Position numbers and translations under genes: made by a program | Shown here: positions 15,551-23,769 of the stretch, in pieces | Layout: the number at the start of each line of letters is the position of its first letter | Numbering within the stretch: position 1 is the first letter of the stretch | The notes under the pieces: generated by a model | What the model was told of the DNA's origin: nothing | Databases searched by the model: none | What the model saw: the letters and a program-made list of their open reading frames with translations, nothing else | Assembly: GCA_017623235.1 (NCBI GenBank) | Contig: JAGAPN010000061.1 | Location: 1-35,744, forward strand | Source of the DNA: Clostridia bacterium | GTDB taxonomy: Bacteria > Bacillota > Clostridia > Oscillospirales > Acutalibacteraceae | DNA: 35,744 nucleotides | Direction: 5' to 3'

Positions 15551-15589
15551 TTCATAAAAAATCATCTGTGACAATAACAGATTTATGAA
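15551..15589 (-). terminator. Weak terminator after the pduL-hemW-phosphatase operon
   Basis: The stem ATCTGT/ACAGAT (15564-15569 with 15577-15582) is extended by TTCATAA/TTATGAA (15551-15557 with 15583-15589) across a bulge. On the minus strand the inner hairpin is followed by GATTTTTT. Confidence 0.5.
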
Positions 15590-15605
15590 AAATTACAACA
15601 GAGGT

Positions 15606-16208
15606 TTATACGTAGCCTACAACCTCAACCACACCGCTGGAATGGTAAAGGGAGGGGGTGACCAGAAGGGAAAAGCCACTGCCGGCAGGACAGGTCCACT
15701 CTACCATGCTTTTTCTGGGTACCGCGCAGGATGCCAGTAACATCATAATGGCGCCGCCGTGCATAATTACTGCGGCGTGCTCAGCACCTGAGGCCATCAT
15801 ATCACGAACGATTTCGTTAAGACCTACGCAAAGTCTTTTTGCAAATTCGGTGTTGTCCTCACCGCCGGGAGCAGCAGATATTCTGCCTGCGGCCCAGTCG
15901 GCATAAGCGGGATTAGCCTCCAGCTCGTTTGCGGTTTTTCCTTCAAACTCGCCGAAATCTATCTCTCGCAGTTTATCCACAAGTTGAATATCCTTTGCGG
16001 GGTAGAGTATGTTAGCCGTCTGCCTGCAACGAAGCATAGGGCTGGAGTAAACCTTATCTACCTTGGGGTAATCCATCTCGCTTTTCAGTTGTTTGAGTTG
16101 GGCAACGCCTGCCCCCGTAAGAGGCAGGTCGGTAACGCCTATATACTGTTGCTTTAAATTGCCGTCGGTCAGGCCGTGGCGTATAAGGTGAATTTTGAAT
16201 GTTTTCAT
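15606..16208 (-). CDS. Histidine phosphatase family protein
   Basis: The 200-residue protein starts with the catalytic RHG motif (IHLIRHGLTDGN, H11 as phospho-acceptor). It has SSPMLRCRQTA, EIDFGEFEG and the second histidine in VIMHGGAIM. This is the broad-specificity phosphoglycerate-mutase-like phosphatase group, which includes CobC (alpha-ribazole phosphatase) and small-metabolite phosphatases. No cobalamin genes are nearby, so I do not name it cobC. Its ATG overlaps the end of hemW by 4 bases, so it is the last gene of a coupled pduL-hemW-phosphatase unit. Confidence 0.9.
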   Translation of the reverse strand: MKTFKIHLIRHGLTDGNLKQQYIGVTDLPLTGAGVAQLKQLKSEMDYPKVDKVYSSPMLRCRQTANILYPAKDIQLVDKLREIDFGEFEGKTANELEANPAYADWAAGRISAAPGGEDNTEFAKRLCVGLNEIVRDMMASGAEHAAVIMHGGAIMMLLASCAVPRKSMVEWTCPAGSGFSLLVTPSLYHSSGVVEVVGYV

Positions 16209-17302
16209 ATTAGTTCTCCAATAACAGAGTTTGATACCAGCATACCCTCGTCGGTAAGGGAAATATGTCTATCGTCGCAAATGCAAAGTCCCTGCTGTTC
16301 AAAAAATTTGGCTTTATTTATGAGGGAGCTATCGGGCGCGCAGCCGAAGCGGGCCTTGTACTCTTCGAAAACCAGCCCCCTGGACAGTCTTAGGGCCAGC
16401 ATAATGAATTCCTGCTCATCGCCGCCTTCTCCGTCGCTGACGGGGGTGCTACCCTTAATAAAGTTAGAAAGGTCAGCAGGGTAATAGAACCGTTTTCCCT
16501 CAAAAAACGAGTGGGCGGCAGGGCCTATGCCAATATAATCCTCCAGTAGCCAGTAGCGGTTGTTGTGGCGGCTTTCAAAGCCAGGTTTTGCAAAATTTGA
16601 TATTTCATAGTGGCCGTATCCCGCATCCTTAAAGGCGGTACACATCTGAAGATATTGGTCGGCCACAGCATCGTCGTCGGGGAGAGATATATTATCCCGA
16701 TAAAAAGGTGTGCCCTCTTCAACCTTGAGAATATAGGCCGAAATATGCTGTGTGCCCAGGGAAAGTATGCCGTCAATGCTGACCTGAAGGCTATCTCGGT
16801 TGCTGTGGGGCAGGCCAATCATAATATCAGCCGAAATATTATTTATTCCACAGAACCTGGCAACCTCTACGGTTTTTACGGCATACTTAAAGCTGTGCCT
16901 ACGGCCGAGAAGCTTCAGCTCCTCATCCTTTGCCGACTGTACTCCTATGGATATGCGATTTATCCCAAGACTTGCCGCCGCCTTAAGAAGGGGCAGGGTG
17001 TCGTCACCGGGATTTATTTCCAGGGTAATTTCGGCATTAGGCAAAAGGTTAAAATTATCCCTTACGGCTGAAAGTATAAGCTCAAGCTCTTTTGCTGTCA
17101 GCAGGGAAGGGGTGCCACCGCCTATATAAAGAGTATTAATGGGGCGGGCTGTCTGCCCGCCCCATCTTTTCAGCTCTTCGGTAATTCTTTTTACATAACG
17201 TCCTTTAATATCTCCCGAGGGTAATACTGAATAAAAACTGCAGTAGTTGCATTTTTTTACACAAAAGGGGATATGTATGTAAATTCCAAGACTATTAGTC
17301 AA
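16205..17302 (-). CDS. hemW: Radical SAM heme chaperone HemW
   Basis: The 365-residue radical SAM protein carries C14, C18 and C21 in HIPFCVKKCNYCSFYS, the CxxxCxxC site for a [4Fe-4S] cluster. A GGTPS motif follows (LYIGGGTPSLL). The fourth cysteine position of true HemN is replaced by Phe (F23), as in HemW, so it is better called a heme chaperone than coproporphyrinogen dehydrogenase. The C-terminal HemW-type domain is present. Translation should begin at TTG 17302, with AGGAG 6 bases upstream; this start overlaps the end of pduL by 8 bases. Confidence 0.9.
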   Translation of the reverse strand: MTNSLGIYIHIPFCVKKCNYCSFYSVLPSGDIKGRYVKRITEELKRWGGQTARPINTLYIGGGTPSLLTAKELELILSAVRDNFNLLPNAEITLEINPGDDTLPLLKAAASLGINRISIGVQSAKDEELKLLGRRHSFKYAVKTVEVARFCGINNISADIMIGLPHSNRDSLQVSIDGILSLGTQHISAYILKVEEGTPFYRDNISLPDDDAVADQYLQMCTAFKDAGYGHYEISNFAKPGFESRHNNRYWLLEDYIGIGPAAHSFFEGKRFYYPADLSNFIKGSTPVSDGEGGDEQEFIMLALRLSRGLVFEEYKARFGCAPDSSLINKAKFFEQQGLCICDDRHISLTDEGMLVSNSVIGELI

Positions 17303-17870
17303 GAATTTCTCCTATGCAGCTGCCGGGAATGCCTGCGGCATTAGCCTCGTCGGTATCAAGATGCATAGCCAGAGCGTAGCTGTCGGATACACGAGCAACT
17401 ACGTCACCGAAAATAAGGGCTCTGCCCTCGGTGGGAATCTTAACGGAAACAATCTGGCTGTCGGTAATACCATACTTTTCGGCATCGGCGGTGGTCATAT
17501 GGATGTGACGCTTAGCAGCAATAACGCCCTCGGTAAGCTCAACCTCGCCTGCGGGGCCGATAAGCTTGCAGGCACCGCTGCCTGCAATATCTCCCGATTC
17601 GCGGATAGGAGCCTTAACACCGATAGAACGGGCATCGGTAAGAGAAACCTCAATCTGGGTAGCCTTGCGGCAGGGACCCAAAATAGAAACACCTGCAAGC
17701 TCCTTCTTGGGGCCTACAACGGTAACACGCTCTTCACAGGCGTACTGACCGGGCTGAGAGAGATTCTTTTTAGGGGTAAGCTTGTAGCCCTTGCCGAAGA
17801 GAATTTCAAGATGCTCTTCAGAAACGTGAACGTGACGGGCGGAAATTTCAACTAATACTTCGTTTGCCAT
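17295..17870 (-). CDS. pduL: Phosphate propanoyltransferase (PduL-type phosphotransacylase)
   Basis: The 191-residue enzyme interconverts acyl-CoA and acyl phosphate using a zinc site. The family's histidine motifs are all visible: ARHVHVSEEHL (H13, H15, H20), AAKRHIHMTTADA and LAMHLDTDEANAAG. The N-terminus goes straight into the catalytic fold without the amphipathic targeting helix of microcompartment-associated PduL. No shell protein is encoded nearby, so it is probably a cytosolic replacement for Pta that makes acetyl phosphate for ATP formation with acetate kinase (not seen here). It is the first gene of a unit with hemW and the phosphatase. Confidence 0.93.
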   Translation of the reverse strand: MANEVLVEISARHVHVSEEHLEILFGKGYKLTPKKNLSQPGQYACEERVTVVGPKKELAGVSILGPCRKATQIEVSLTDARSIGVKAPIRESGDIAGSGACKLIGPAGEVELTEGVIAAKRHIHMTTADAEKYGITDSQIVSVKIPTEGRALIFGDVVARVSDSYALAMHLDTDEANAAGIPGSCIGEILD

Positions 17871-17909
17871 TTTTATAACTCCTTTTAAGGTTAAAAATAT
17901 TACCTTTTA

Positions 17910-17938
17910 ATTGTACACAATATTAATCCGATTTTCAA
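17910..17938 (-). promoter_or_regulatory. Promoter of the pduL operon
   Basis: On the minus strand: TTGAAA (17938-17933), 17 bases, TACAAT (17915-17910). Confidence 0.75.
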
Positions 17939-17942
17939 GTAC

Positions 17943-17977
17943 CAAAAAAGAAAAACGGACGGTAAAACCGTCCGTTT
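17943..17977 (-). terminator. Intrinsic terminator after the ferredoxin gene
   Basis: The stem AAACGGACGGT/ACCGTCCGTTT (17953-17963 with 17967-17977) has a 3-base loop. On the minus strand it is followed by a T-rich run. It ends 5 bases before the -35 of the pduL promoter. Confidence 0.92.
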
Positions 17978-17986
17978 AAATCTTAA

Positions 17987-18157
17987 TTAAGCCTCAGAGA
18001 TAGCTTCAACAGGGCAGCCTGCTGCACAAGCGCCGCAATCAATGCACTTATCAGCGTCGATCTCGTACTGAGTAGCGCCTTCAGAGATAGCCTCAACGGG
18101 GCAGCCTGCTGCACAAGCGCCACAGCTGATGCATGCGTCGGAAATTTTGTATGCCAT
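17987..18157 (-). CDS. 2[4Fe-4S] clostridial-type ferredoxin
   Basis: The small 56-residue protein starts MAYKISDACISCGACAAGCP. It has two CxxCxxCxxxCP cluster motifs (C9, C12, C15, C19 and C38, C41, C44, C48). The two halves are nearly identical in protein and DNA, the usual sign of the ancient internal duplication. It is a soluble low-potential electron carrier for enzymes such as pyruvate:ferredoxin oxidoreductase and hydrogenase. The Shine-Dalgarno sequence is AAGGAGGTG. It has its own promoter and terminator, so it is transcribed alone, and high expression is expected. Confidence 0.96.
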   Translation of the reverse strand: MAYKISDACISCGACAAGCPVEAISEGATQYEIDADKCIDCGACAAGCPVEAISEA

Positions 18158-18185
18158 TTAAATACACCTCCTTGTGTCTGCATCT

Positions 18186-18213
18186 ATTTTAACACATTTT
18201 TATAAAAATGCAA
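18186..18213 (-). promoter_or_regulatory. Promoter of the ferredoxin gene
   Basis: On the minus strand: TTGCAT (18213-18208), 16 bases, TAAAAT (18191-18186), about 29 bases from the ATG. Confidence 0.65.
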
Positions 18214-18236
18214 GATGTTTTTATGTTGGGGAGATA

Positions 18237-19091
18237 TTATCCCTCGTTCTCGTTTGCGGGCTTGGCCTTGGGCTTCTTGTTTTTGCCCTTGCTGAGCATC
18301 TCAACCTCGCTGCGGTGAATTTTTATGGGGGCGGCGTCCTCACCGATTCTAACGTAAAGGGTGCCGGTCAGCGGATTTTCATCAACAACGGTACCGTTGC
18401 CCGAAGGTGTCTTAACATAGGAACCCACAGGCGGGGTAATGGAGTTAAGATACTCGTATGCATCCTGCTCGTATTTAAGACAGCACATAAGTCTGCCGCA
18501 GCTGCCTGAAATTTTGGTGGGATTGAGTGATAAACCCTGTTCCTTAGCCATCTTAATGGAAACGGGCTGAAAATCATCGAGAAAACGGGCGCAGCAGAAG
18601 GGCTGACCGCAGATTCCAAGTCCTCCCAGCATCTTGGCCTCATCACGAACACCTATCTGACGAAGCTCAATGCGGGTGTGAAAGCTGGAGGCAAGGTCCT
18701 TTACCAGGTCACGGAAATCCACACGACCCTCGCTGGTGAAATAGAAAAGGATTTTACTGCCGTCAAAGGCATATTCCACATCTACAAGCTTCATATCCAG
18801 CTTGTGCTCAAGCACCTTGCTTTCGCAAAGGCTAAAGGCCTCCTGGGCCTTCTTGCGGTTTTCTTCCATTTTTCTTTTGTCTATATCGTCGGCCAGACGA
18901 AGCACCTTTTTAAGGGGCTTTACAATCTTCATATCGTCCACAGCCTTTACAGCCTCGCAGACGGTAGCGCATTCAATGCCTCTGGCGGTTTCTACTACCA
19001 CAAGGTCACCGACGTCGGCCTTTATTCCCGACGGGTCAAAGTAGTAGGCTCTTCCGTCGGCCTTAAATTTAACAGATAAAACTTCTGTCAT
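18237..19091 (-). CDS. ricT: PSP1-domain protein RicT (YaaT)
   Basis: The 284-residue protein matches B. subtilis RicT/YaaT across its length: an N-terminal segment with YYFDPSGIKADVGDLVVVET, then a PSP1 core with conserved cysteines in GGLGICGQPFCCARFL and GSCGRLMCCLKYE (about residues 158-210), and a basic tail. RicT forms the RicAFT (Y-complex) with [4Fe-4S] clusters, which assists RNase Y in mRNA processing and affects sporulation and competence. Genes for RicA and RicF are not in the window. The AGGAGG site overlaps the holB stop. The order holB-ricT is conserved in Firmicutes, which supports both calls. Confidence 0.93.
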   Translation of the reverse strand: MTEVLSVKFKADGRAYYFDPSGIKADVGDLVVVETARGIECATVCEAVKAVDDMKIVKPLKKVLRLADDIDKRKMEENRKKAQEAFSLCESKVLEHKLDMKLVDVEYAFDGSKILFYFTSEGRVDFRDLVKDLASSFHTRIELRQIGVRDEAKMLGGLGICGQPFCCARFLDDFQPVSIKMAKEQGLSLNPTKISGSCGRLMCCLKYEQDAYEYLNSITPPVGSYVKTPSGNGTVVDENPLTGTLYVRIGEDAAPIKIHRSEVEMLSKGKNKKPKAKPANENEG

Positions 19092-19099
19092 AGCTCCTC

Positions 19100-20032
19100 C
19101 TATTTTTTGTTTCTTACGGCCGTAAGCTTTGAGGTTAGAGCCGTAAAATATAGTCCAAGATTTATATTTGTGGCCAGCAGAGCCTCAAACCCGTTTACCG
19201 CGTCAAGCATAGCGATGTATTCTCTTGCGGTTTGCGGGTAGGCCATACTGTCCTTTATTTTACCGTGCAACAGCTCCTTAAGGGCAACAGTAAATTTGTC
19301 AACCTCGGGGCGATTAGATTCCAGGGCGGCCGTCAGCAGCATAGCATTAAGCAATTCTCCCTTGGTAATAGCGGCAAAATAGTCGCGGGCAAGCTCTGCC
19401 CCTGTGCCGGAATTTTTACCGCCCAGCAGCTCCAGCGCCTTGCCGACGTTACCCGACTCGCTGCCCAGTGCAGCCAGGGCTTCGTCACGGCTATAGCCTC
19501 TGTCGCAAAGCTCCTTTACCGCCTCGCCTGTGGCAGGGGGAAAGAGAGAAAGCACCGTACAGCGGGAAACCACCGTATCCAGCAGTCTTTCTGCGGCCAC
19601 CGTCAGCAGAATAAAAATCACCTTTCCCGGAGGCTCCTCCAAAACCTTTAAAATGGAGTTCTGGGCGTGAGCATTCATAGTTTCGGCCTGCTCAATAATA
19701 AAGGCCCTTGTCTCCGAGGTGTGGGGTGAGTGATATGCCGTAGTGCGAAGCTCTCTGATCTGGTCAACAGAAATGTTCTTCTTTTTTTCGGCAGGGGCCA
19801 CCCATTCTATATCGGGGTGGGTGCCTATATCTGCCAGGTGACAGCTGCGACAACTGCCGCAGGGTCTGTTTTCACCCTCGCATACAGCAGCCTTTGCGAT
19901 ATATTTGGCCAGAGTGTGCCGTCCCGTTCCGGGGTCACCCTCTATTATTATGGCGTGGGGCATACGGTGGGCAGAAATAAACTGTTCCACCGCCTCTTTT
20001 ACACGGGCGTTTCCTTTAAGGGGAAATATCAT
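19100..20032 (-). CDS. holB: DNA polymerase III delta-prime subunit
   Basis: The 310-residue clamp-loader subunit has an AAA+ domain (about 1-165). The P-loop reads GDPGTGRHT (32-40), with Arg38 where an ATP-hydrolysing subunit has Lys. The zinc module has C51, C58, C61 and C64. Also present are EQAETMNAHAQNSILKVLEEPP and the SRC motif. A loss of ATPase residues fits delta-prime, which is a structural stator rather than a motor. It sits between trpS (4-base overlap) and ricT, so it belongs to a three-gene unit. Confidence 0.93.
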   Translation of the reverse strand: MIFPLKGNARVKEAVEQFISAHRMPHAIIIEGDPGTGRHTLAKYIAKAAVCEGENRPCGSCRSCHLADIGTHPDIEWVAPAEKKKNISVDQIRELRTTAYHSPHTSETRAFIIEQAETMNAHAQNSILKVLEEPPGKVIFILLTVAAERLLDTVVSRCTVLSLFPPATGEAVKELCDRGYSRDEALAALGSESGNVGKALELLGGKNSGTGAELARDYFAAITKGELLNAMLLTAALESNRPEVDKFTVALKELLHGKIKDSMAYPQTAREYIAMLDAVNGFEALLATNINLGLYFTALTSKLTAVRNKK

Positions 20033-21027
20033 AGCACAAAACCAACTTTTTTCATAGCCTTCGAAAGGGTCTTGCGGGCTACGTATTCGGCCTTTTGAGC
20101 GCCGTTTCTGTATAGCTCCTCCAGAGCAGCCTTATCCTTGATAATGGCCTCATAACGCTCTCTGATGGGGCGAAGCTCTTCAACTACAGCCTCTCCTACG
20201 GCAAGCTTAAAGTCGCCGTAGCCCTTGCCTTCAAATTCGGCGGTTATCTGTTCGGCGGTCTTGCCCGTTACGGCAGAATATATGCCGATAAGGTTGTTTA
20301 TACCGTGCTTTTCTTCACCGATGCAGACCCTGGCCTCACTATCGGTAACGGCACGCTTGAACTTTCTCATAATGTCATCGGGATTATCGAGAATAGCCAC
20401 CCAGGAATTAAGATTTTCATCCGACTTTGACATCTTTTTGGTGGGATCCTGCAGGGACATAACCCTGGCGCCGATTTTAGGAATATAGGGGTCGGGTATG
20501 GTGAATACATCACCGTAAATGCCGTTAAAGCGCTCGGCAATATCACGGGCAATCTCCAGATGCTGCTTCTGGTCTGCGCCGACAGGCACAAAATCGGGCT
20601 TATAAAGCAAAATATCTGCCGCCATAAGCACGGGGTAGGAAAAAAGACCTACGTTTACGTTGTCGGCGTGCTTGGCAGATTTGTCCTTAAACTGTGTCAT
20701 ACGGGACATTTCGCCAAACTGGGTGTAGCAGGAAAGCAGCCAGGCAAGCTGACTGTGAGCGGCTACGTGTGACTGTATAAACAGGGTGGACTTTTCGGGG
20801 TCCAGCCCTAAGGCCAGCATAAGAGCATAGGTCGAATATATTTGCTGACGGAGCTTTGCGGGCTCCTGACGAACGGTTATAGCGTGAAGATCTGCCACCG
20901 CAAAGGTGCAGTCAAATTCTTCCTGCATATTCAGCCAATTTTTAAGGGCGCCCAAATAGTTGCCCAAGGTCAGCATTCCGCTGGGCTGAATACAGCTTAA
21001 AACCTTCTTTTTTGCTTCCATTTCCAT
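20029..21027 (-). CDS. trpS: Tryptophanyl-tRNA synthetase
   Basis: The 332-residue class I synthetase attaches Trp to tRNA-Trp. The HIGH-equivalent is TLGN (20-23) in IQPSGMLTLGNYLGALKNW, and the KMSKS loop is KKMSKSDEN near residues 195-203. Both match bacterial TrpRS, and the length is typical. ATG 21027 is preceded by GAGG with 8-base spacing. The leader is only about 28 bases from the predicted start of transcription, so there is no room for a T-box, unlike many Firmicute synthetase genes. It heads the trpS-holB-ricT unit. Confidence 0.95.
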   Translation of the reverse strand: MEMEAKKKVLSCIQPSGMLTLGNYLGALKNWLNMQEEFDCTFAVADLHAITVRQEPAKLRQQIYSTYALMLALGLDPEKSTLFIQSHVAAHSQLAWLLSCYTQFGEMSRMTQFKDKSAKHADNVNVGLFSYPVLMAADILLYKPDFVPVGADQKQHLEIARDIAERFNGIYGDVFTIPDPYIPKIGARVMSLQDPTKKMSKSDENLNSWVAILDNPDDIMRKFKRAVTDSEARVCIGEEKHGINNLIGIYSAVTGKTAEQITAEFEGKGYGDFKLAVGEAVVEELRPIRERYEAIIKDKAALEELYRNGAQKAEYVARKTLSKAMKKVGFVL

Positions 21028-21061
21028 ATCTGATACCTCAAGGTAAAATTTTAACAGATAT

Positions 21062-21090
21062 ATTATACTACAAGTGGGCCGTTACGGCAA
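21062..21090 (-). promoter_or_regulatory. Promoter of trpS-holB-ricT
   Basis: On the minus strand: TTGCCG (21090-21085), 17 bases, TATAAT (21067-21062). Confidence 0.78.
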
Positions 21091-21108
21091 GTAAAATATA
21101 TTTTTTTA

Positions 21109-21137
21109 TTTACAAGGAAAAGAGGTGGATGTATAAT
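21109..21137 (+). promoter_or_regulatory. Promoter of the ECF S-component gene
   Basis: TTTACA (21109-21114), 17 bases, TATAAT (21132-21137). It overlaps the ATG at 21136, which points to the downstream ATG at 21157 as the true start. Confidence 0.7.
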
Positions 21138-21156
21138 GCTTGTGGAGTGTGATTTT

Positions 21157-21672
21157 ATGAAAAATAACAACATTAAAAAGATAGCCTTGTCAGGACTTTT
21201 GGCTGCAGTAATTACGGTTATTACATATTTTCCTATGCCTGTTCCCATTGCCCACGGCTACGTGAATCTTGGGGATTGCTTCGTATTGCTGGCAGGCATA
21301 ATTTTAGGGCCTGTTTACGGTTTTGCGGCGGCAGGCGTGGGCTCTGCCCTGGCCGATGTCTTTGCAGGCTTTGCGGCCTATGCTCCTGCGACCTTTATTA
21401 TTAAGGGAATTATGGCATTGGCGGTATATTACGTATCGGGCCGTCGCAAATCCTCGGGTCATTCCTTCCGAATTGTACTGTCTGCTGTTATAGCCGAGCT
21501 GATTATGATGGGGGGATATTTTCTGTTTGAGCTGGTCTTATACGGAGCAGGTGCCTTTGCATCCTTGGCAGGCAACGGCTTTCAGGGCTTTTGTTGCGCT
21601 CTGGGCGGTAGTATTCTTATGCTTGCCGGTTCAAAAAATTCTGTTTTGGCTGAAAAGCTGGGAATTCGATAA
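21157..21672 (+). CDS. ECF transporter S component
   Basis: The 171-residue protein has about five to six membrane helices. Its hallmark is GYVNLGDCFVLLAGIILGPV, followed by AGVGSALADVF and APATFIIKGIMAL, as in the DUF1393-like group of energy-coupling-factor substrate-binding subunits. Such subunits capture vitamins or their precursors and share a common ECF T/A1/A2 module encoded elsewhere; none is in this window. The substrate is unknown. The upstream in-frame ATG (21136) has a fair AGAGGTGG site, but a consensus promoter covers it. ATG 21157 has GGAG 9 bases upstream at the predicted very start of the transcript. Confidence 0.85.
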   Translation: MKNNNIKKIALSGLLAAVITVITYFPMPVPIAHGYVNLGDCFVLLAGIILGPVYGFAAAGVGSALADVFAGFAAYAPATFIIKGIMALAVYYVSGRRKSSGHSFRIVLSAVIAELIMMGGYFLFELVLYGAGAFASLAGNGFQGFCCALGGSILMLAGSKNSVLAEKLGIR

Positions 21673-21678
21673 AAAATC

Positions 21679-21719
21679 TCACCGCTGTATCTTTTAGGGA
21701 TATATGCGGTGATTTTTTG
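21679..21719 (+). terminator. Intrinsic terminator after the ECF S component
   Basis: TCACCGC pairs with GCGGTGA (21679-21685 with 21706-21712), with further pairing inside, then TTTTTTG. Confidence 0.8.
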
Positions 21720-21748
21720 TTGTATTATCTAATGAAGTTTGTTATAAT
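21720..21748 (+). promoter_or_regulatory. Promoter of the thyX operon
   Basis: TTGTAT (21720-21725), 17 bases, TATAAT (21743-21748), 30 bases before the thyX ATG. Confidence 0.8.
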
Positions 21749-21778
21749 AAAGTAAATTATGTCTAAAGGAGTCTTAAA

Positions 21779-22543
21779 ATGGCTAAAGTAACTCTGCTCG
21801 CACATACCCCAAATCCCGAGGCTACAGTGGCTGCCGCCGCCAAGCTTTGTTATTCTCCCGCCACTATTGAAAGCATACAGGAGGGCCTTACCCCCGAAAA
21901 AACGGCCTCCTTTGTTGAAATGCTTTCTGAAATCGGTCACGAAAGTCCTATTGAGCACGTGTCCTTTACCTTCGGCGTAGAGGGTATTTCCCGCGCTTGC
22001 TCACATCAGTTGGTCCGCCATAGAATAGCTTCCTATTCTCAGAAAAGCCAGCGCTACGTTAATGAGGATAGCTTTGAATATATCATTCCTCCCGAGGTAG
22101 AGGCAATACCCGAGGCAAAGGAGGAGTTTATACGCCAGATGGAGGCTATTGATAAGGGTTATAAACAGCTGGCCGACCTTCTTACTCAAAAGCATACCGA
22201 GGCCTTTATGGCAGAAGGCCTTGATGAAAAAACCGCACTTTCGAAGGCAAAGAAAAAGGCTATTGAGGATGCTCGTTTCCTCCTGCCCAACGCCTGCGAA
22301 ACCAAGATTGTGGTCACCATGAACGCCAGAAGTCTTATGAACTTTTTCCGCCACCGCTGCTGTAATCGTGCCCAGTGGGAGATAAAGGAGGTAGCCGACC
22401 AGATGTTGGCCCTTGTTAAGGAAGTTGCTCCCAACCTCTTTAAGAATGCGGGTCCCTCCTGTATAGCGGGCGGCTGTCCCGAAGGTAAAATGACCTGCGG
22501 CAAGATAAAACAGGTAAGAGAATTTTATAAGGAAATGAAATGA
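21779..22543 (+). CDS. thyX: Flavin-dependent thymidylate synthase
   Basis: The 254-residue enzyme methylates dUMP to dTMP using methylene-THF and FAD/NADPH. The signature RHRxxSxxxxSQR is present as [13 protein letters not shown] (80-92). [12 protein letters not shown] (54-65) and the C-terminal [12 protein letters not shown] segment are also typical. THF, not dihydrofolate, is released, so no dihydrofolate reductase is needed. The Shine-Dalgarno sequence is AAAGGAG. It heads a tightly packed operon and overlaps tmk by 4 bases, so the product dTMP is passed to the next enzyme encoded. Confidence 0.97.
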   Translation: MAKVTLLAHTPNPEATVAAAAKLCYSPATIESIQEGLTPEKTASFVEMLSEIGHESPIEHVSFTFGVEGISRACSHQLVRHRIASYSQKSQRYVNEDSFEYIIPPEVEAIPEAKEEFIRQMEAIDKGYKQLADLLTQKHTEAFMAEGLDEKTALSKAKKKAIEDARFLLPNACETKIVVTMNARSLMNFFRHRCCNRAQWEIKEVADQMLALVKEVAPNLFKNAGPSCIAGGCPEGKMTCGKIKQVREFYKEMK

Positions 22544-23208
22544 TTATGGGAAAACTTATAGTTATAGAAGGCCTGGACGGAAGCGGAAAATCCACTCAGC
22601 TTGAGCTTTTGCCGCAGGGCCTTGAAAAGCTTGGCATTAATTGTCGCACCGTTTCCTTCCCCAATTACGGTGATGACTCCTCGGCGCTGGTGCGTATGTA
22701 CCTGGCAGGACAATTCGGTTCAAAGCCCGACGATGTAAATGCCTTTGCGGCCTCCTGTTTTTACGCCTGCGACCGTTACGCCTCCTTTAAAAAGGATTGG
22801 GGCGAGTATTACGGCGAGGGTGGAGTAATCGTTTCGGGCAGATACACCACCTCAAATGCGGTGCATCAATGCTCAAAGTTGCCCGAAGAGGAGTGGGAAA
22901 GCTTTCTTTCCTGGCTTTACGATTTTGAATACGTAAAGCTTGGTATTCCCAAGCCCGATAAGGTGATTTTCCTGGATATGCCGGTAGAGGTTTCTCAAAA
23001 GCTGCTGGACGGTCGCTACAGTGAGGGCGGTGGCAGTAAGGATATTCACGAAAAGGACGTGGCTTATCTTAAAAAGTGCAGAGATGCCGCTTACTTTACT
23101 GCGGATTATTCGGGCTGGACTAAAATTTCCTGCGCCAAGGATGGCGAGCCCCGCAGCATTTCCGATATAGCAGAGGACGTTTTAAAGGCAGTAACCGAAA
23201 TTTTATAA
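22540..23208 (+). CDS. tmk: Thymidylate kinase
   Basis: The 222-residue P-loop kinase phosphorylates dTMP to dTDP. The Walker A is GLDGSGKST (11-19). The DR motif is [11 protein letters not shown], and a LID-like region [17 protein letters not shown] follows. The acceptor-site segment differs somewhat from the commonest bacterial Tmk, for example the [13 protein letters not shown] stretch. Its position after thyX makes the dTMP role the best reading; another deoxynucleoside monophosphate substrate is possible. ATG 22540 (in the ATGA overlap) has AAGGA 6 bases upstream; the ATG at 22546 is less well spaced. Confidence 0.88.
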   Translation: MIMGKLIVIEGLDGSGKSTQLELLPQGLEKLGINCRTVSFPNYGDDSSALVRMYLAGQFGSKPDDVNAFAASCFYACDRYASFKKDWGEYYGEGGVIVSGRYTTSNAVHQCSKLPEEEWESFLSWLYDFEYVKLGIPKPDKVIFLDMPVEVSQKLLDGRYSEGGGSKDIHEKDVAYLKKCRDAAYFTADYSGWTKISCAKDGEPRSISDIAEDVLKAVTEIL

Positions 23209-23223
23209 TATTTAGGAGAAATT

Positions 23224-23769
23224 ATGGTATACGTATTTCTTGCAGACGGCTTTGAAGAAGCCGAGGCCCTCGTTACGGTGGACATCCTGCGAAGAGCAGG
23301 CATAAAGGTCACCCTGGTGGGCGTAAACAAAAGAGAGGTTGTAGGTTCCCACGGAATTAAAATAATGGCCGATATAAAAACAGGTGAATATGCCCCTATT
23401 GATTTAGAGGGTGTTATTCTGCCGGGCGGTATGCCGGGCACCACCAATCTTATGGCCAACAAAACCGTATGCGGCGCCGCCAAATCCGCCTTTGCGGCAG
23501 GTAAGCTTACTGCCGCTATTTGCGCCGCCCCCTCGGTGCTGGGTCATCTGGGAATTTTGAAGGGTAAAAGGGCAACCTGTTATCCCGGCTTTGAGGATGA
23601 GCTACTGGGCGCCAAGGTTATAAAGGCCCCTGCTGTGGTTGACGGTAACGTTATTACCGCAAAGGGCGCAGGCGCTGTTTTTGAGTTTGGTTTTGCCATT
23701 GTAGATTTTCTTACGGGGTCCGATAAGGTTTCTAAAGAGCTTAGGGAGTCTATGCAATGCGGCCGATAG
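23224..23769 (+). CDS. DJ-1/PfpI family protein
   Basis: The 181-residue protein has the DJ-1/YajL fold: GFEEAEAL with E14 as the conserved acid next to the reactive cysteine, ILPGGMPGTTNL, and the nucleophile-elbow cysteine C100 in AAICAAPSVL. It is close in length to YajL/ThiJ proteins, which are proposed to protect against oxidative and carbonyl damage; the exact activity is debated, so I give only the family. The Shine-Dalgarno sequence TAGGAG precedes the ATG. It lies between tmk and the formyl-THF enzyme and overlaps the latter by 13 bases. Confidence 0.92.
   Translation: MVYVFLADGFEEAEALVTVDILRRAGIKVTLVGVNKREVVGSHGIKIMADIKTGEYAPIDLEGVILPGGMPGTTNLMANKTVCGAAKSAFAAGKLTAAICAAPSVLGHLGILKGKRATCYPGFEDELLGAKVIKAPAVVDGNVITAKGAGAVFEFGFAIVDFLTGSDKVSKELRESMQCGR

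Noticed and set aside
17295-17870. A bacterial microcompartment locus suggested by PduL
   Set aside because: No shell protein, signature enzyme or targeting peptide is visible nearby.
17994-18124. Direct repeat of about 35 bases on the minus strand
   Set aside because: It is the two homologous halves of the ferredoxin gene, not a mobile or CRISPR repeat.
21028-21135. Possible T-box leader for trpS
   Set aside because: The predicted transcription start leaves only about 28 bases of leader and no T-box sequence is present.
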